From the NCBI GenBank assembly GCA_004282745.1, contig SHMT01000039.1, forward strand, positions 1-35,673: a stretch of DNA of 35,673 nucleotides. The letters run 5' to 3'. The position numbers were made by a program, and so were the translations under genes. The DNA is from Candidatus Scalindua sp. SCAELEC01 (lineage in GTDB: Bacteria > Planctomycetota > Brocadiia > Brocadiales > Scalinduaceae). The number at the start of each line of letters is the position of its first letter. Position 1 is the first letter of the stretch. Shown here piece after piece: positions 17,319-26,031 of the stretch. A model generated the notes under the pieces. That model did not search any database. It was not told the DNA's origin and saw only the letters and a program-made list of their open reading frames with translations.

Positions 17319-18368
17319 CTATCCTTTTACAATTGAGAGTAAATTGGCAGCTGACAAAGACGGGGTAATTTTTTGTCCTAGCTGATGTGAAACGTCTGAC
17401 ATTTCAACAAGCTTCTGGTCATCACAATTAATGATCTTTAACATCTGCTCAACAAGAGAGTCAATGTTTTCTGATTCGAACCTGTAACCATTCAATCCGT
17501 GAACTAAAAATACTGGCGCAGCGCCGCACACATCAGAGCATATGATAGGCAGTCCGGCAGCGGTAAACTCATGAATGACTACTCCCCACGGCTCACTTCG
17601 ACTCGGAAGAATGAAGCAACCGGCAGCAGTGATCTCATCCTTCAAGCGATCTGGTTGCATAAAGTCATGAACCATAATTCCAGTCTGTGTTTGCAGAAAA
17701 CTTTTGAGTGACCCATTTCCAATAAACTGTAACTCCCAATCCTTTCTCTTGTCATTAAGCTTATGCCACGCCTTCACAAGGAGCTCTACAGCTTTGATTC
17801 TCTCGAAGCGCCCTACAAATAAAAAGCGGTGCGGATAACGTTTCTTCTTTGTATCTATACTCTCATTGTAGACATCGTTGTATATACTCAAATCGGCGCT
17901 GTATAAATCAAAAACAATCTCACTCTTCTTAAATCCAAGCCTCCGCGCATATTCAAACTGATATGGCCCGGAAACCCACGCGTGACTGAAGTAAAGCTTC
18001 AGATAGAACTTCAGCGATGAAGCGCCCCTCTGTCGAAAAGTACCGAACCACTGATCATCAAATCCGGTAACCGCTGGAACCCCTTTTTTTTTGAGCATTC
18101 GGGCAACTTGCAAATAGCCTTTGTCTTGCCAGCCTGACACCACTACCAGATCGGGGTTAACTTGAACTGCCAATTCCCTGATTTTGGCTATCGAATGTAA
18201 AGAACGACCATAGAATGATACTTTGTTAACAGGCTGATGCTGAAAAGGTGTTAACTTTTTTGTATCCCAATGAACAACATGAACTTCTGCCCCATAATTC
18301 AAACTAAATTCACGAATTGTCGCCATTGTATAACTCATGACTTCGGCATATAAGTAAAGAATTTTCAT
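17319..18368 (-). CDS. GT4 glycosyltransferase
   Basis: A 349-residue GT-B enzyme. The donor domain is recognisable by RFLFVGRFERIKAVELLVKA, LQFIGNGSL, GCFILPSRSEPWGVVIHEFT and AGLPIICSDVCGAAPVFLVHG. This is the standard GT4 order, with Glu of SRSEPWG and of the E-x7-E pair. The N-terminal domain (MKILYLYAEVMSYTMATIRE) is atypical. The start overlaps the CgeB-like gene stop (ATGA, 18365-18368). Substrate unknown. Confidence 0.87.
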   Translation of the reverse strand: MKILYLYAEVMSYTMATIREFSLNYGAEVHVVHWDTKKLTPFQHQPVNKVSFYGRSLHSIAKIRELAVQVNPDLVVVSGWQDKGYLQVARMLKKKGVPAVTGFDDQWFGTFRQRGASSLKFYLKLYFSHAWVSGPYQFEYARRLGFKKSEIVFDLYSADLSIYNDVYNESIDTKKKRYPHRFLFVGRFERIKAVELLVKAWHKLNDKRKDWELQFIGNGSLKSFLQTQTGIMVHDFMQPDRLKDEITAAGCFILPSRSEPWGVVIHEFTAAGLPIICSDVCGAAPVFLVHGLNGYRFESENIDSLVEQMLKIINCDDQKLVEMSDVSHQLGQKITPSLSAANLLSIVKG

Positions 18369-19414
18369 AAATTTTCAGTAGCTGTGATAAATTCTGCTGC
18401 CCTACTTTTCACATCATGCCCGTCAGCCCAGACCCGCCTAAGACCCGCCTGTGCAATACGTTCACGCCTCTCTGGGTTGGCAAGCAGCCAACGGGATTTC
18501 TCTACCAGTTCCTCGTTGGACGAAAAAAAACAGGCTTCTTCATCTTCTTTAAACATACTCATCAGGTCTGTAGTGCGTTCCGCAAGCATGACTCTGCCGC
18601 AAGCCGGTATCTCAAAGCAGCGACGGGTGTAGGTGTCACGATTAAGTTTGGAAAGAAAGCACAGACAGACTTTGGCTCCACACAGAGCTTTTGCGTAATT
18701 ATCTCCCTCAGCAGGGACAATAGGCGCAAAATAAGAGTATAAGCTACCCAAAACATTTGGGATCCAGTATTTACCTCCAAAGAGTTTAACCGATAGCCCA
18801 GACTGAACCAGTGCCTGGAAATATTTTACACGATTATCGGGTTCGTAATGACCGACGAAGACGACATCGCAGCCGAAGCGACTCATTTCGACCTTAGACA
18901 GCTGTACAGGCCGATCCTTCCAAGGTATAAAGTACGGTTTTAGCACATCTGCATGCATAGCACCAACTGTCTGAGCTTCATCCACATTCACTTGCCGATA
19001 AAAAAAGTTGCGCTGGTAATGCTTCAAACTTCGTAAGTACCAAAACCAAAGAAGGTAATGGTGCCATGGTACGTTGCCGTGAGCACGTGGACCAAAAGGA
19101 TCATCGTTGTTATACGAAGCAGTAATCACACTCGTGGTATTAATGGCTTTAATAGTAGATGGCAAAACATGCGTACATCGCCAAGCGAGAAATATATTGG
19201 GTCTTTCCTTGAACACCAATTTCATCAGCGTTCGATTTAGACGCAATAGCGCTGTTCCAGGTATAGGGACAGCGTTTTGTTGTTTACCCATTAAACCATC
19301 AAAAAATTTGGACACCCGAAATGGAATAACCTGATGGCCGAGTTCGCACAAAGCAGTAGCAAACGCCTCCTCGTATTGGAACCAGTGCCAATTTCCCGCG
19401 ATAACAATCTTCAC
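18365..19414 (-). CDS. CgeB-like glycosyltransferase
   Basis: A 349-residue protein. The C-terminal third matches the CgeB / Glyco_trans_1_2 pattern: CDVVFVGHYEPDNR at about 180-193, then VCLCFLSKLNRDTYTRRCFE, IPACGRVMLAERT and LLANPERRERIAQAGLRRV. These proteins act as glycosyltransferases in spore coat and polysaccharide synthesis. It begins with GTG at 19412-19414, overlapping the stop of the GT4 remnant (GTGA). That overlap shows that the remnant was once a full upstream cistron coupled to this one. Donor and acceptor are unknown. Confidence 0.82.
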   Translation of the reverse strand: MKIVIAGNWHWFQYEEAFATALCELGHQVIPFRVSKFFDGLMGKQQNAVPIPGTALLRLNRTLMKLVFKERPNIFLAWRCTHVLPSTIKAINTTSVITASYNNDDPFGPRAHGNVPWHHYLLWFWYLRSLKHYQRNFFYRQVNVDEAQTVGAMHADVLKPYFIPWKDRPVQLSKVEMSRFGCDVVFVGHYEPDNRVKYFQALVQSGLSVKLFGGKYWIPNVLGSLYSYFAPIVPAEGDNYAKALCGAKVCLCFLSKLNRDTYTRRCFEIPACGRVMLAERTTDLMSMFKEDEEACFFSSNEELVEKSRWLLANPERRERIAQAGLRRVWADGHDVKSRAAEFITATENL

Positions 19415-19666
19415 AACCTAATCCAATCTTTCAGTATCATCGCCTCAACATGTGTATTTGCCATATTTTCGCAACCTGATGCGAACACAAACAAGTCCGC
19501 ACACTCCAAATGGAAAGGAAATCCTTCCGATGAGTAATGATTGATATAACAATAGATGAACCTACCGAATTCCATGTTGCATTAGTTCTCCTTCCATAAG
19601 AATTCCAAAGAGATGTTTTTTGGCACCACCAGAACGGCTGCGAGATGCATAAATACCCACAACCAA
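19411..19666 (-). pseudogene. Deleted GT4 paralogue
   Basis: Two pieces match the ends of the GT4 at 15504-16664. The N-terminal piece (about 19562-19666) reads LVVGIYASRSRSGGAKKHLF and then GILMEGE, parallel to ILGINASRARSGGAKAHL. The C-terminal piece (about 19411-19520) reads ADLFVFASGCENMANTHVEA, parallel to ADIFVFASSCENMPNTLLEG. Roughly 230 residues between them are missing, and the 3' end stops at 19411-19413, overlapping the CgeB-like start. So a former GT4 cistron between asnB and the CgeB-like gene has been deleted. The roughly 200 bases between this remnant and asnB hold nothing recognisable. Confidence 0.8.
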
Positions 19667-19879
19667 CCCTTAATTTATTAATTGCTTATTTTTATGCTCC
19701 ACGACTATGCCACTCTCAACGTCGACATTTCATCATCAAGTTAGTTCAATCACCTTCTACCCCAGGGTACATTCCCAATTTTTTTCAACTCAAGCAGAGT
19801 AAAGAGCGGACCTGTGGAACAAGCTTTCAGCCTGTCAGTCACAGACAAGGATTCCTGATCCCCTACCCCAACCTCTTCC

Positions 19880-21751
19880 TCAAAGAGTTACCTGATATTC
19901 CCGTCTCCAAAGTTCAAATAACACCAACGCAAACAACCGTTCACAATTATTACATCCTCGATCCTGACCTCTCAACAAGCCACGAACGGTGCGTTGATCG
20001 AAAATACTCTGTGGATCAAGAAGCACATCATAAAACAAATCTCGATAGGTACCATCCTTGAGCCACTCCGCAATAGGAATAGAAAAACCTTGCTTGCGCT
20101 GACTGTCAAACTCAGGAGGCAGAATACGTGCAGTCAGTCGTTTGAGAAGAATCTTCTTGTCTTGCGGTGTAGCCTTTAAGTAAGACGGAACTCTCCTGAA
20201 GGCAAACTCGATCAGACGATAATCAAGCAGAGGCGCACGCACTTCAAGCGAATCCAGCATACTTGCACGATCCACCTTCACCAGAATGTCTTCAGCGAGA
20301 TAGTTATAATAATCCATGCGTGTTGCCCGTTGTAATAAATCAGGATGGTGAGGTATACGTCCTCTTTCTATTTTTTCTGCCACTAAATTCCAACCGCTAT
20401 TTTGCTGTGACATAAGCCTACATCGTGTTGTCGCATCGAAGTAAGACGTGATCAATGGCAACCCTTTGTGAAAATCTGCTCCCAAGCCCTGTAACCAGTT
20501 TCTCCCCTTCAATCCTACCGGCAATAATATTTCTGCCATGTAGGAAATCACTGAACGTAAAGATTTTGGAATTGAACCGAGCCTGCTTTTCATCCAAAGG
20601 AACCGTTGATAATGTACATAACCCCCAAATAACTCATCACCTCCATCACCACCCAAGGCCACTGTGCAATGCTGTCGAACTAGCTGACTCACCAAAAATG
20701 TAGGAATCATAGATGAATCAACAATTGGCTCATCGTACTGTCGAGCAAGTATTAAAATCAAAGCGGCAGTGGTTGGCTGCGCCTCTAGTTCCAGATGCTC
20801 AGTACCGAAATACCGCGCAATTAACCGAGCATGTTCTGTCTCATCAAGCCTGCCATGACCAGGAAACCGGATAGTAAAGGTCTTCACCTTGCTAGAAGAT
20901 CTCACTGCCATGGCCGTAACAAGGCTGGAATCAACCCCACCGCTCAAAAGTACACCTAAAGGGACATCAGCGACCAACTGACGTCGAACAGCATCCTCAC
21001 ACAATTTTTCCAGCTCATCCAATAACGCTGTTTCATCAACCTTACCATTTTCTGCCGTTGGATCTAACTCAGGCAAATGCCAGTAACGCCAAATGTGAAT
21101 TTTTCCTTTTTGCAAATCGAAGCGTAACGCATGACCGGGCGGCAACTTTTGGAACCCTTCCAATATGCAACGCCCACCTGGCACAAAACCCATGGCTAGG
21201 TAGCAATCCAGAGAGTCATGATCAATGCTGCGAGGTAACATGCTGTCTGCCAACAGCGCCTTCAGTTCAGAAGCGAAGCGTAGAGTACCGTTTGTATAAT
21301 GATAAAAGAGAGGTTTCTCACCAGCACGATCACGGGCTAGAAAAACAGTTTGCCTCTGCGAATCGTAGAGTGCAAAGGCAAACATACCATTCAAGTGAGA
21401 AAGACAATCAAACCCCCACTCTCTATATGAGGCAATAATCACCTCTGTATCGGATTTTGAATGAAAATTTACCCCTTTAGCAGAAAGCTCTTCACGTATT
21501 TCTTTGAAGTTGTATATCTCACCATTATAGGCAATGGTCAATTCCCGCCAGGAATCTTGCATTGGTTGATGTCCTGCCCCCGTAAGATCAACAACCTTCA
21601 GCCTCCTATGTGCCAGCCCGACCCGACCATCTTCAGACCACCACTCACCAGCATCATCCGGTCCTCGATGTGTCATGGCATCACGTCCTTTTACAACCCA
21701 GTCACGGTACACAACTGATGATACCGAAGCTATACCTATTATTCCGCACAT
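19880..21751 (-). CDS. asnB: Asparagine synthase-type amidotransferase (glutamine-hydrolysing)
   Basis: A 623-residue protein with the N-terminal nucleophile Cys2 (MCGIIGIASV), HRGPDDAG near 28-35, and NGEIYNF at 77-83. The synthetase domain shows the PP-loop LSGGVDSSLV at 269-278 and ALGGDGGDELFGGY. Length is normal. In polysaccharide clusters such AsnB proteins are thought to amidate uronic acids or other carboxylated sugars; here this fits the oxidoreductase and heparinase-like genes but is not proven. The start ATG overlaps the end of an upstream minus-strand frame (21739). It heads the GT-rich operon 21.75-15.5 kb. Confidence 0.93.
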   Translation of the reverse strand: MCGIIGIASVSSVVYRDWVVKGRDAMTHRGPDDAGEWWSEDGRVGLAHRRLKVVDLTGAGHQPMQDSWRELTIAYNGEIYNFKEIREELSAKGVNFHSKSDTEVIIASYREWGFDCLSHLNGMFAFALYDSQRQTVFLARDRAGEKPLFYHYTNGTLRFASELKALLADSMLPRSIDHDSLDCYLAMGFVPGGRCILEGFQKLPPGHALRFDLQKGKIHIWRYWHLPELDPTAENGKVDETALLDELEKLCEDAVRRQLVADVPLGVLLSGGVDSSLVTAMAVRSSSKVKTFTIRFPGHGRLDETEHARLIARYFGTEHLELEAQPTTAALILILARQYDEPIVDSSMIPTFLVSQLVRQHCTVALGGDGGDELFGGYVHYQRFLWMKSRLGSIPKSLRSVISYMAEILLPVGLKGRNWLQGLGADFHKGLPLITSYFDATTRCRLMSQQNSGWNLVAEKIERGRIPHHPDLLQRATRMDYYNYLAEDILVKVDRASMLDSLEVRAPLLDYRLIEFAFRRVPSYLKATPQDKKILLKRLTARILPPEFDSQRKQGFSIPIAEWLKDGTYRDLFYDVLLDPQSIFDQRTVRGLLRGQDRGCNNCERLFALVLFELWRREYQVTL

Positions 21752-22044
21752 ATTTTAGCCCATATTGGAATTGTTTTTGTTTTAATTTTTTCTTCTTTTT
21801 CTACCCAATAATCGTCACTTTCATAAACAAGAATAATCCATTCTTTTCCTGCATATTTATTAAAAACACGTTTTGCTTCTTTATGAAAATGATTCTTCAA
21901 ATCTCCGGCTATTCTATTTCTTAAAAAGATTTTTTATTTTGGGTACCTCTTTCTGGATTTGCTTGGTTCAAAAAAGAATATTCTTTTTGAATATATTTCA
22001 GCTTCTCCATGTCTGGCTTTTAACCAGTAAATTTTTAAACAGAG
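21739..22044 (-). pseudogene. Unrecognised small protein overlapping the asnB start, in-frame stop
   Basis: One minus-strand frame reads KIYWLKARHGEAEIYSKRIF, FFEPSKSRKRYPK, then TAA (21934-21936). It continues FLRNRIAGDLKNHFHKEAKR, VFNKYAGKEWIILVYESDDY, WVEKEEKIKTKTIPIWAKI and stops at 21739-21741. The last codons overlap the asnB start by 13 bases. No ATG opens the 3' part. Composition is coherent and charged, so this is probably a decayed gene coupled to asnB. I do not recognise a family. Confidence 0.35.
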
Positions 22045-22115
22045 TTACCTAGTCCTAAAGTAGGCGAGGTTTTTTTACGCGCTTACCGTCACCCCAATTA
22101 GATTCCTAAGTGCAA

Positions 22116-22340
22116 TTATTTTCCGTTCACCCTGTCCAAATCAGGTTTTTCAGTTGCTGATAGAAAGAAATCAACTTTGATAGCATTGTATTGAGAAATA
22201 TCATAAAATGGCATCATTCCCACTCTCGCATATTTTTTAGCTTCTTTGAACGATTCGTTACTTATTAAGGTAAACTTAAGCTGTCTAATTAATTCACATG
22301 TGTTAAAGGAATCATTCAACCAATCGATATTATGGTGTGT
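22116..22340 (-). other. Unrecognised ORF remnant next to an IS end
   Basis: The minus-strand frame ends at 22116 and encodes FNTCELIRQLKFTLISNE, then SFKEAKKYARVGMMPFYDIS and QYNAIKVDFFLSATEKPDLD. Upstream of about 22340 the frame runs into IS-end sequence, so its native 5' end has been displaced. The KVDFFLS segment vaguely recalls nucleotidyltransferase-fold proteins, but I cannot support a family. Confidence 0.25.
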
Positions 22341-22343
22341 TCC

Positions 22344-22386
22344 ACAACATCGTCGACACTTTTTGTCCCACAAGACCGTCGACACA
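22344..22386. repeat. Paired 17-base repeats, likely IS terminal binding sites
   Basis: CACAACATCGTCGACAC (22344-22360) and CACAAGACCGTCGACAC (22370-22386) form a direct repeat at 26-base spacing. They precede a TATAAT (about 22390) and the start of a plus-strand transposase gene. This fits the end of an IS with tandem transposase-binding sites. Confidence 0.55.
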
Positions 22387-22476
22387 TTGTATAATCTTCT
22401 GTAAAAACAGGAGAGTATACAATGAGCCAAAAAAGTAACACCAATAATGATAAAGAGATTCTGCTTAGAAGTAAAC

Positions 22477-23005
22477 TACTACCGCCTAAAGAGCGGTAGC
22501 TTTGCTGTTCGGCTGTAAGCCGACTAAAGTACTAATCGTCAATTTTAAAATCTCCATCAGGAGGTTCTTTGCCTTGCTCTTCAATGTACTTTATGATTAC
22601 TTCATCTGTTACGTTACCAGAACTTGCTACAATATAGCCACGAGCTCAAATATAACGACCCCAAAAATTTCGGTTCAAACTCTTATATTCCATCATCAAC
22701 TTTCGGGGCGTTTTTCCTTTGAGCGATTGTACCAACTGACTTACCGAAATATGTGGAGGAACAGAAACAAAAATATGAACATGGTCTCTGGAAACATGCC
22801 CCTTGATAATTTCTATATCTTTGGTCTTACAAATTTCACGGATCAAATCTCGTGCTCGTTCAGCAACTTCTACCCGCAGAACTGGTTTGCGGTATTTGGT
22901 AATCCAAACAATATGGTACTTTAGGTCATAAATGGTATGGCTTGATTTTCGATAATTCTCCACACCGCAAGCATACTAAAGTCTTCGCCTGAAGGCGAGG
23001 GTTTT
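22477..23005 (-). mobile_element. IS200/IS605-like element, inactivated, nested in an older IS
   Basis: About 530 bp bounded by hairpins typical of the subterminal ends of IS200/IS605 elements: CTACCGC-ctaaaga-GCGGTAG at 22479-22499 and CTTCGCCT-ga-AGGCGAGG at 22983-23000. It contains only the nonsense-mutated tnpA. Exact ends are approximate because these elements make no target duplication. Removing it rejoins the plus-strand transposase frame. Confidence 0.7.
22532..22963 (-). pseudogene. IS200/IS605 TnpA with in-frame TGA
   Basis: The former 143-codon gene has a TGA at 22646-22648, so only 105 residues are made. The HUH motif HVHIF and KYHIVWITKYRKPVL are intact. Past the stop the same frame continues ARGYIVASSGNVTDEVIIKY and ends at 22532-22534. 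The stop replaces the Trp found in the intact second copy (HFWAKGY at 25223-25654). The lost part carries the catalytic Tyr of the family (in IIKY), so transposition from this copy should be impossible. It starts with GTG. Confidence 0.85.
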
Positions 23006-23413
23006 TCTCCCATTCCCCGAGTGGGACAATAAATGCCTTCAGTTAAGTGGAGAAGGCAAAACTGTTACAGAAATCCACAAAGAGCTTAATCGGACAAGAG
23101 ATTGGGTTAATAAATGGCTCAAGAGAGCACAATCAGGAGAAAAAGAGTGGTATCTTGATCAATCAAAAGAACCACGCCTTAGACCAAGTATTCTTTCTGT
23201 GGCGCAATTGCCATACATCTAAAACTTGACACTATAGGTTTCCGGAAGAAACCAGGGCTTACAACCATCAATCAAGTTTTAAAGAGAAACGGTCTTATTA
23301 TTGAAAGATCAAGGCATAAAAATGAAACAACGTCAGGAAAATATTATCCTACAATTGAGACTAAGGGCCCAGGAAAAAATAACTTCTACTTTTCTCCTAC
23401 CATTGAAATAACA

Positions 23414-24580
23414 TTACCCGATCCTTGGTGTTATTGTATAATTTAGTTTTGGCAAAACATGATGCCTTTTCAAAGAAATACTTTCCATTTCTCTGTCAGA
23501 AATGGTTACATTTTTCTCATAGTATTTGTCAACAAGATGTACCTTTACTTTCATGCCTGTCGAGGTTTTAGTGATTTTGGTAAAATTTAACGCCTTCTCA
23601 TAGCATACCAGTGGCTCCCCTTGCCAGTTCTTACTGATTTCGCTAAACAATCTATGTTCGATCGGATTCCACTTTGATACACCTGCTGGGTAGTGGCTTA
23701 TCGTTACAGACAAACCGTGAATGTCGCAAAGCTTATTTTGAATTTCATATTTCCATGCTCGCGATCTACAACCGTTGCTACCTCCAGCATCAGCCAAAAT
23801 ATAAATACTATGCGCCTTTGGGTATCTTTTTTCCCCTTCATACCTCCACCATTTTTCTATTACTTCAACTGCAAACAAAGGTGTATCAGCAGAAACCCCT
23901 CCGAATATTGTTCCTAAATTGCATACTGCATCATAGACGCCGTAAGGTATAAATTTACCTATTGCGTAAGATTCAAAATCATGGTCATATGTGCTTTTAC
24001 CTTGACGTTCATACGTTGCACCTTCGTTTTTGAAATTCCCAACCTTTTCTTTTTTCTTTGTGTCTACACTGATTATGGGGATTTTATTTTCTGCTGATTT
24101 TTCCCTGAGTTTTGCAATATAATCAAATTGATTGTTTCTGTCTATCTTTTCCTCTTTTGTGAGTATTTTCCCACCGCTAGAAATTCCCTTGTGGTTCACT
24201 CTTAATGAAAACCTCATTTTTTTTAGTATTGTGCCAACGGTCTTTCTGCTGACATTAATGCCATGTAACTCAAGTTTTTCTGCAATTTTGCCAGGTGTTT
24301 TTCTACATCACTTCAACCCAGTAATAGGATCACCGACAACATCATTTTTCATTAACCTTTCAATTTCGGTAATTATTTCAGGCGTTTTTTTTAATGGTGG
24401 TCGTCCACCTCCCTTTTTTCTTATACGATCTAACTCTGAGTCGCGCGATAATAGTTCCTTTCTGCCTTGTGTGACTGTATTTACATGTAATCCAAGGGCG
24501 GAAGCTATTATTATATCACCTCCATGCCCAATCTTCATAGATTCCAACCCAGCGTAAAGCCTTTTTTGTTTTTCATCAAG
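23414..24580 (-). pseudogene. ISAzo13-family transposase, split by in-frame TGA
   Basis: The N-terminal part (LLDEKQKRLYAGLESMKIGH through GGGRPPLKKTPEI) is followed by TGA at 24308-24310. The same frame then continues CRKTPGKIAEKLELHGINVS and on to 23414. The second half carries the DDE residues: Asp in IISVDTKKKEKVG, Asp in YILADAGGSNG, Glu in KWNPIEHRLFSEI. The stop again looks like a Trp codon changed to TGA (GLK-stop-CRKTPGK). Without readthrough the catalytic half would need internal initiation. Faint ends (ATTGAAAT at 23402, its complement at 25163) might be terminal repeats, but eight bases are weak support. Confidence 0.75.
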
Positions 24581-25104
24581 TAAAAAAAAATAAAATAATT
24601 GATGCCTTTAGCTTATTGTCTTTGTTGTCATACTTGTTCCTTGAAAACTCTTGCCTCTTTCTTATTTCAGCCTTGACGGAGAAATAAATGTAAATCCCTT
24701 TAGATTTTTTTCGGATAATTCGTTTTTTACGTATCAAATTAAACAAGGGTTCCTTGGTTTCTACCGAAAGTATATCTTTAAGTTCACTTGCAGAATAACC
24801 CATTTCTGATTTGTCAATAAATGCTTTATGCTTTGACGGTTTCCACAAAATTACCGTGGCAAGAAAACATTGCCTCCCCACAAGACCATAATCCGGTTTT
24901 GTCAAATTTAGCCTGCTCTACCAAGGCGTAATACTTTCCTCTATGGGAATAGCTTGAAATGTACGAGAGCTCGGACAACTTGCGAAAGACTGTCATCCTG
25001 GAATTAGTCCCTAAAGCGTTCTTTAATTCTTCGATTGTAGGAGTTGTTATTTTGTAAAAGAGTTCTCTCAGATTGTCAAGAGTAAGGGAGCCTGATTTTA
25101 TCAC
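24576..25104 (-). pseudogene. Upstream ORF of the ISAzo13-type element, frameshifted
   Basis: It begins with GTG at 25102-25104 after a strong AGGAGG. The product reads IKSGSLTLDNLRELFYKITT, a winged-helix-like region (LKNALGTNSRMTVFRKLSEL), then AFIDKSEMGYSASELKDILS and a basic tail. A 7-base tandem duplication (aaagcat twice on the coding strand, 24821-24834) shifts the frame in the middle. At the 3' end a run of nine T bases (coding strand, near 24582-24590) separates this frame from the transposase frame; a -1 slip joins LKASIILFF to LLDEKQKRLYAG. It may once have been translated as one long transposase by slippage. Confidence 0.55.
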
Positions 25105-25170
25105 GACACAATTCCTCCTTATATTTATACCAAAAGAAGAATTGTATCCTAACTGGCTCACAATTTCAAT

Positions 25171-25790
25171 CAACAACCACCCCTTAAAAGGGTGGTTTGA
25201 AAGGCGACCCTAAAAGGGTAATTTATTTTAACAATTTATCTTGATCCATATCTTTGTCTTTTTTCAATTGCCATCTTACATACTTACGAATTTGTTCCTC
25301 ATCAAGACCAACAGTACTTACACAATATCCTTTTGCCCAAAAGTGTCGTCCCCAGTAGCGCTTCTTCAAATCCAAATACCAGTCAAACATCTTGATGGCA
25401 CTCTTGCCTTTCAGAAATCCAATCATTTCTGACACTGAGTATTTCGGTGGAATTGACAACACCAAATGTATATGGTCTCTTTGTACATTGCCTTCTAATA
25501 TCTCTATTTTTTTCCACTCACACAGTTGCTTGATAATGTCTCGTGCTAACATGACTACCTCACCTGTTAAAATCCTAAATCTGTACTTTGGACACCATAC
25601 CAAATGGTATTCGCAATCATACACTGCATGTGCCAACTTATTAAATCTTCCCATTGAATACCTCCTTTTTCTCTTAGAGTCGCCTAACTCTATATTAAGG
25701 AGGTATTCATTTTAAACAAATTTATTCCACTACCCTACACGCATAGCATAGCTGGGACCCACCAGCACAGCTGGTGGTTTAAAGTACTGC
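25171..25790 (-). mobile_element. IS200/IS605-type element, apparently intact
   Basis: A roughly 620-bp element with one gene, bounded by perfect subterminal hairpins: AACCACCC-cttaaaa-GGGTGGTT at 25175-25197 and CCACCAGC-aca-GCTGGTGG at 25759-25777. These flank the coding sequence as in IS200/IS605 elements, which transpose as single-stranded DNA. It abuts the right edge of the ISAzo13-type element. No tnpB is present. Ends are approximate. Confidence 0.75.
25223..25654 (-). CDS. tnpA: IS200/IS605 family transposase TnpA
   Basis: A 143-residue Y1 HUH transposase. KYRFRILTGEV is near the N-terminus, the HUH metal site is HIHLV (His61 and His63), and the C-terminal helix QIRKYVRWQ (Tyr125) supplies the likely nucleophile. 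WGRHFWAKGYCVSTVG lies between. The start ATG is preceded by GGAGG seven bases upstream. Length and motifs are complete, so this copy could be active and could act on the nearby dead copy if ends match. It catalyses single-strand excision and insertion at hairpin ends. Confidence 0.92.
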   Translation of the reverse strand: MGRFNKLAHAVYDCEYHLVWCPKYRFRILTGEVVMLARDIIKQLCEWKKIEILEGNVQRDHIHLVLSIPPKYSVSEMIGFLKGKSAIKMFDWYLDLKKRYWGRHFWAKGYCVSTVGLDEEQIRKYVRWQLKKDKDMDQDKLLK

Positions 25791-25795
25791 TTAAA

Positions 25796-26017
25796 TTAAA
25801 AAAATATCTTTCTCGTTATAGCCATATTCAACATGTTATGAGTGATTGCCAGCACAAGCTCAAGGTGCCATCCTGAATACACCAGGTACAGTTCCGACGA
25901 ATACACACAAGTTATTTTTTCCTGGACCTCTAGCACCTCTATTTCGAAATTTTTAAGTCGCTTGTCATACCTAAAACAGAAATATTCCTTTTCTATTTTG
26001 GAATACGAATTATTCAT
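25796..26017 (-). pseudogene. Possible C-terminal scrap of an IS1182-type transposase
   Basis: A 73-codon frame downstream of the fucosyltransferase gene. Its end, GWHLELVLAITHNMLNMAI, recalls the C-terminal helix of IS1182-type DDE transposases (W..L..LAHNLLKM). The upstream part (CFRYDKRLKNFEIEVLEVQE) is unrecognised. It lies directly against the IS200 element and could be the insertion's old target. It might equally be a meaningless ORF. Confidence 0.3.
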
Positions 26018-26031
26018 TATTAACCCTCGAC

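Larger units (their letters stand above)
22422..23372 (+). pseudogene. HTH transposase (integrase-core IS) fragment, interrupted by IS200-like element
   Basis: The gene opens at ATG 22422 after AGGAGAG and reads MSQKSNTNNDKEILLRSKL. It is then broken by the IS200-like element (about 22477-23005) and resumes as FPEWDNKCLQLSGEGKTVTE and IHKELNRTRDWVNKWLKRAQ, a helix-turn-helix region. A frameshift near 23200 follows, after which LDTIGFRKKPGLTTINQVLK and RNGLIIERSRHK continue. The DDE catalytic core is absent; sequence then gives way to the ISAzo13-type element. The pattern is that of IS481-like or related integrase-core transposases, but the family cannot be fixed from the N-terminus. Confidence 0.65.

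Noticed and set aside
2615-24310. Use of TGA as a Trp codon
   Set aside because: Several in-frame TGAs replace Trp, but intact genes here end in TGA within ATGA overlaps (ydcF/wecB, heparinase/GT4, wbuX/hisH), and Trp is encoded by TGG in them. The TGAs lie only in decaying genes.
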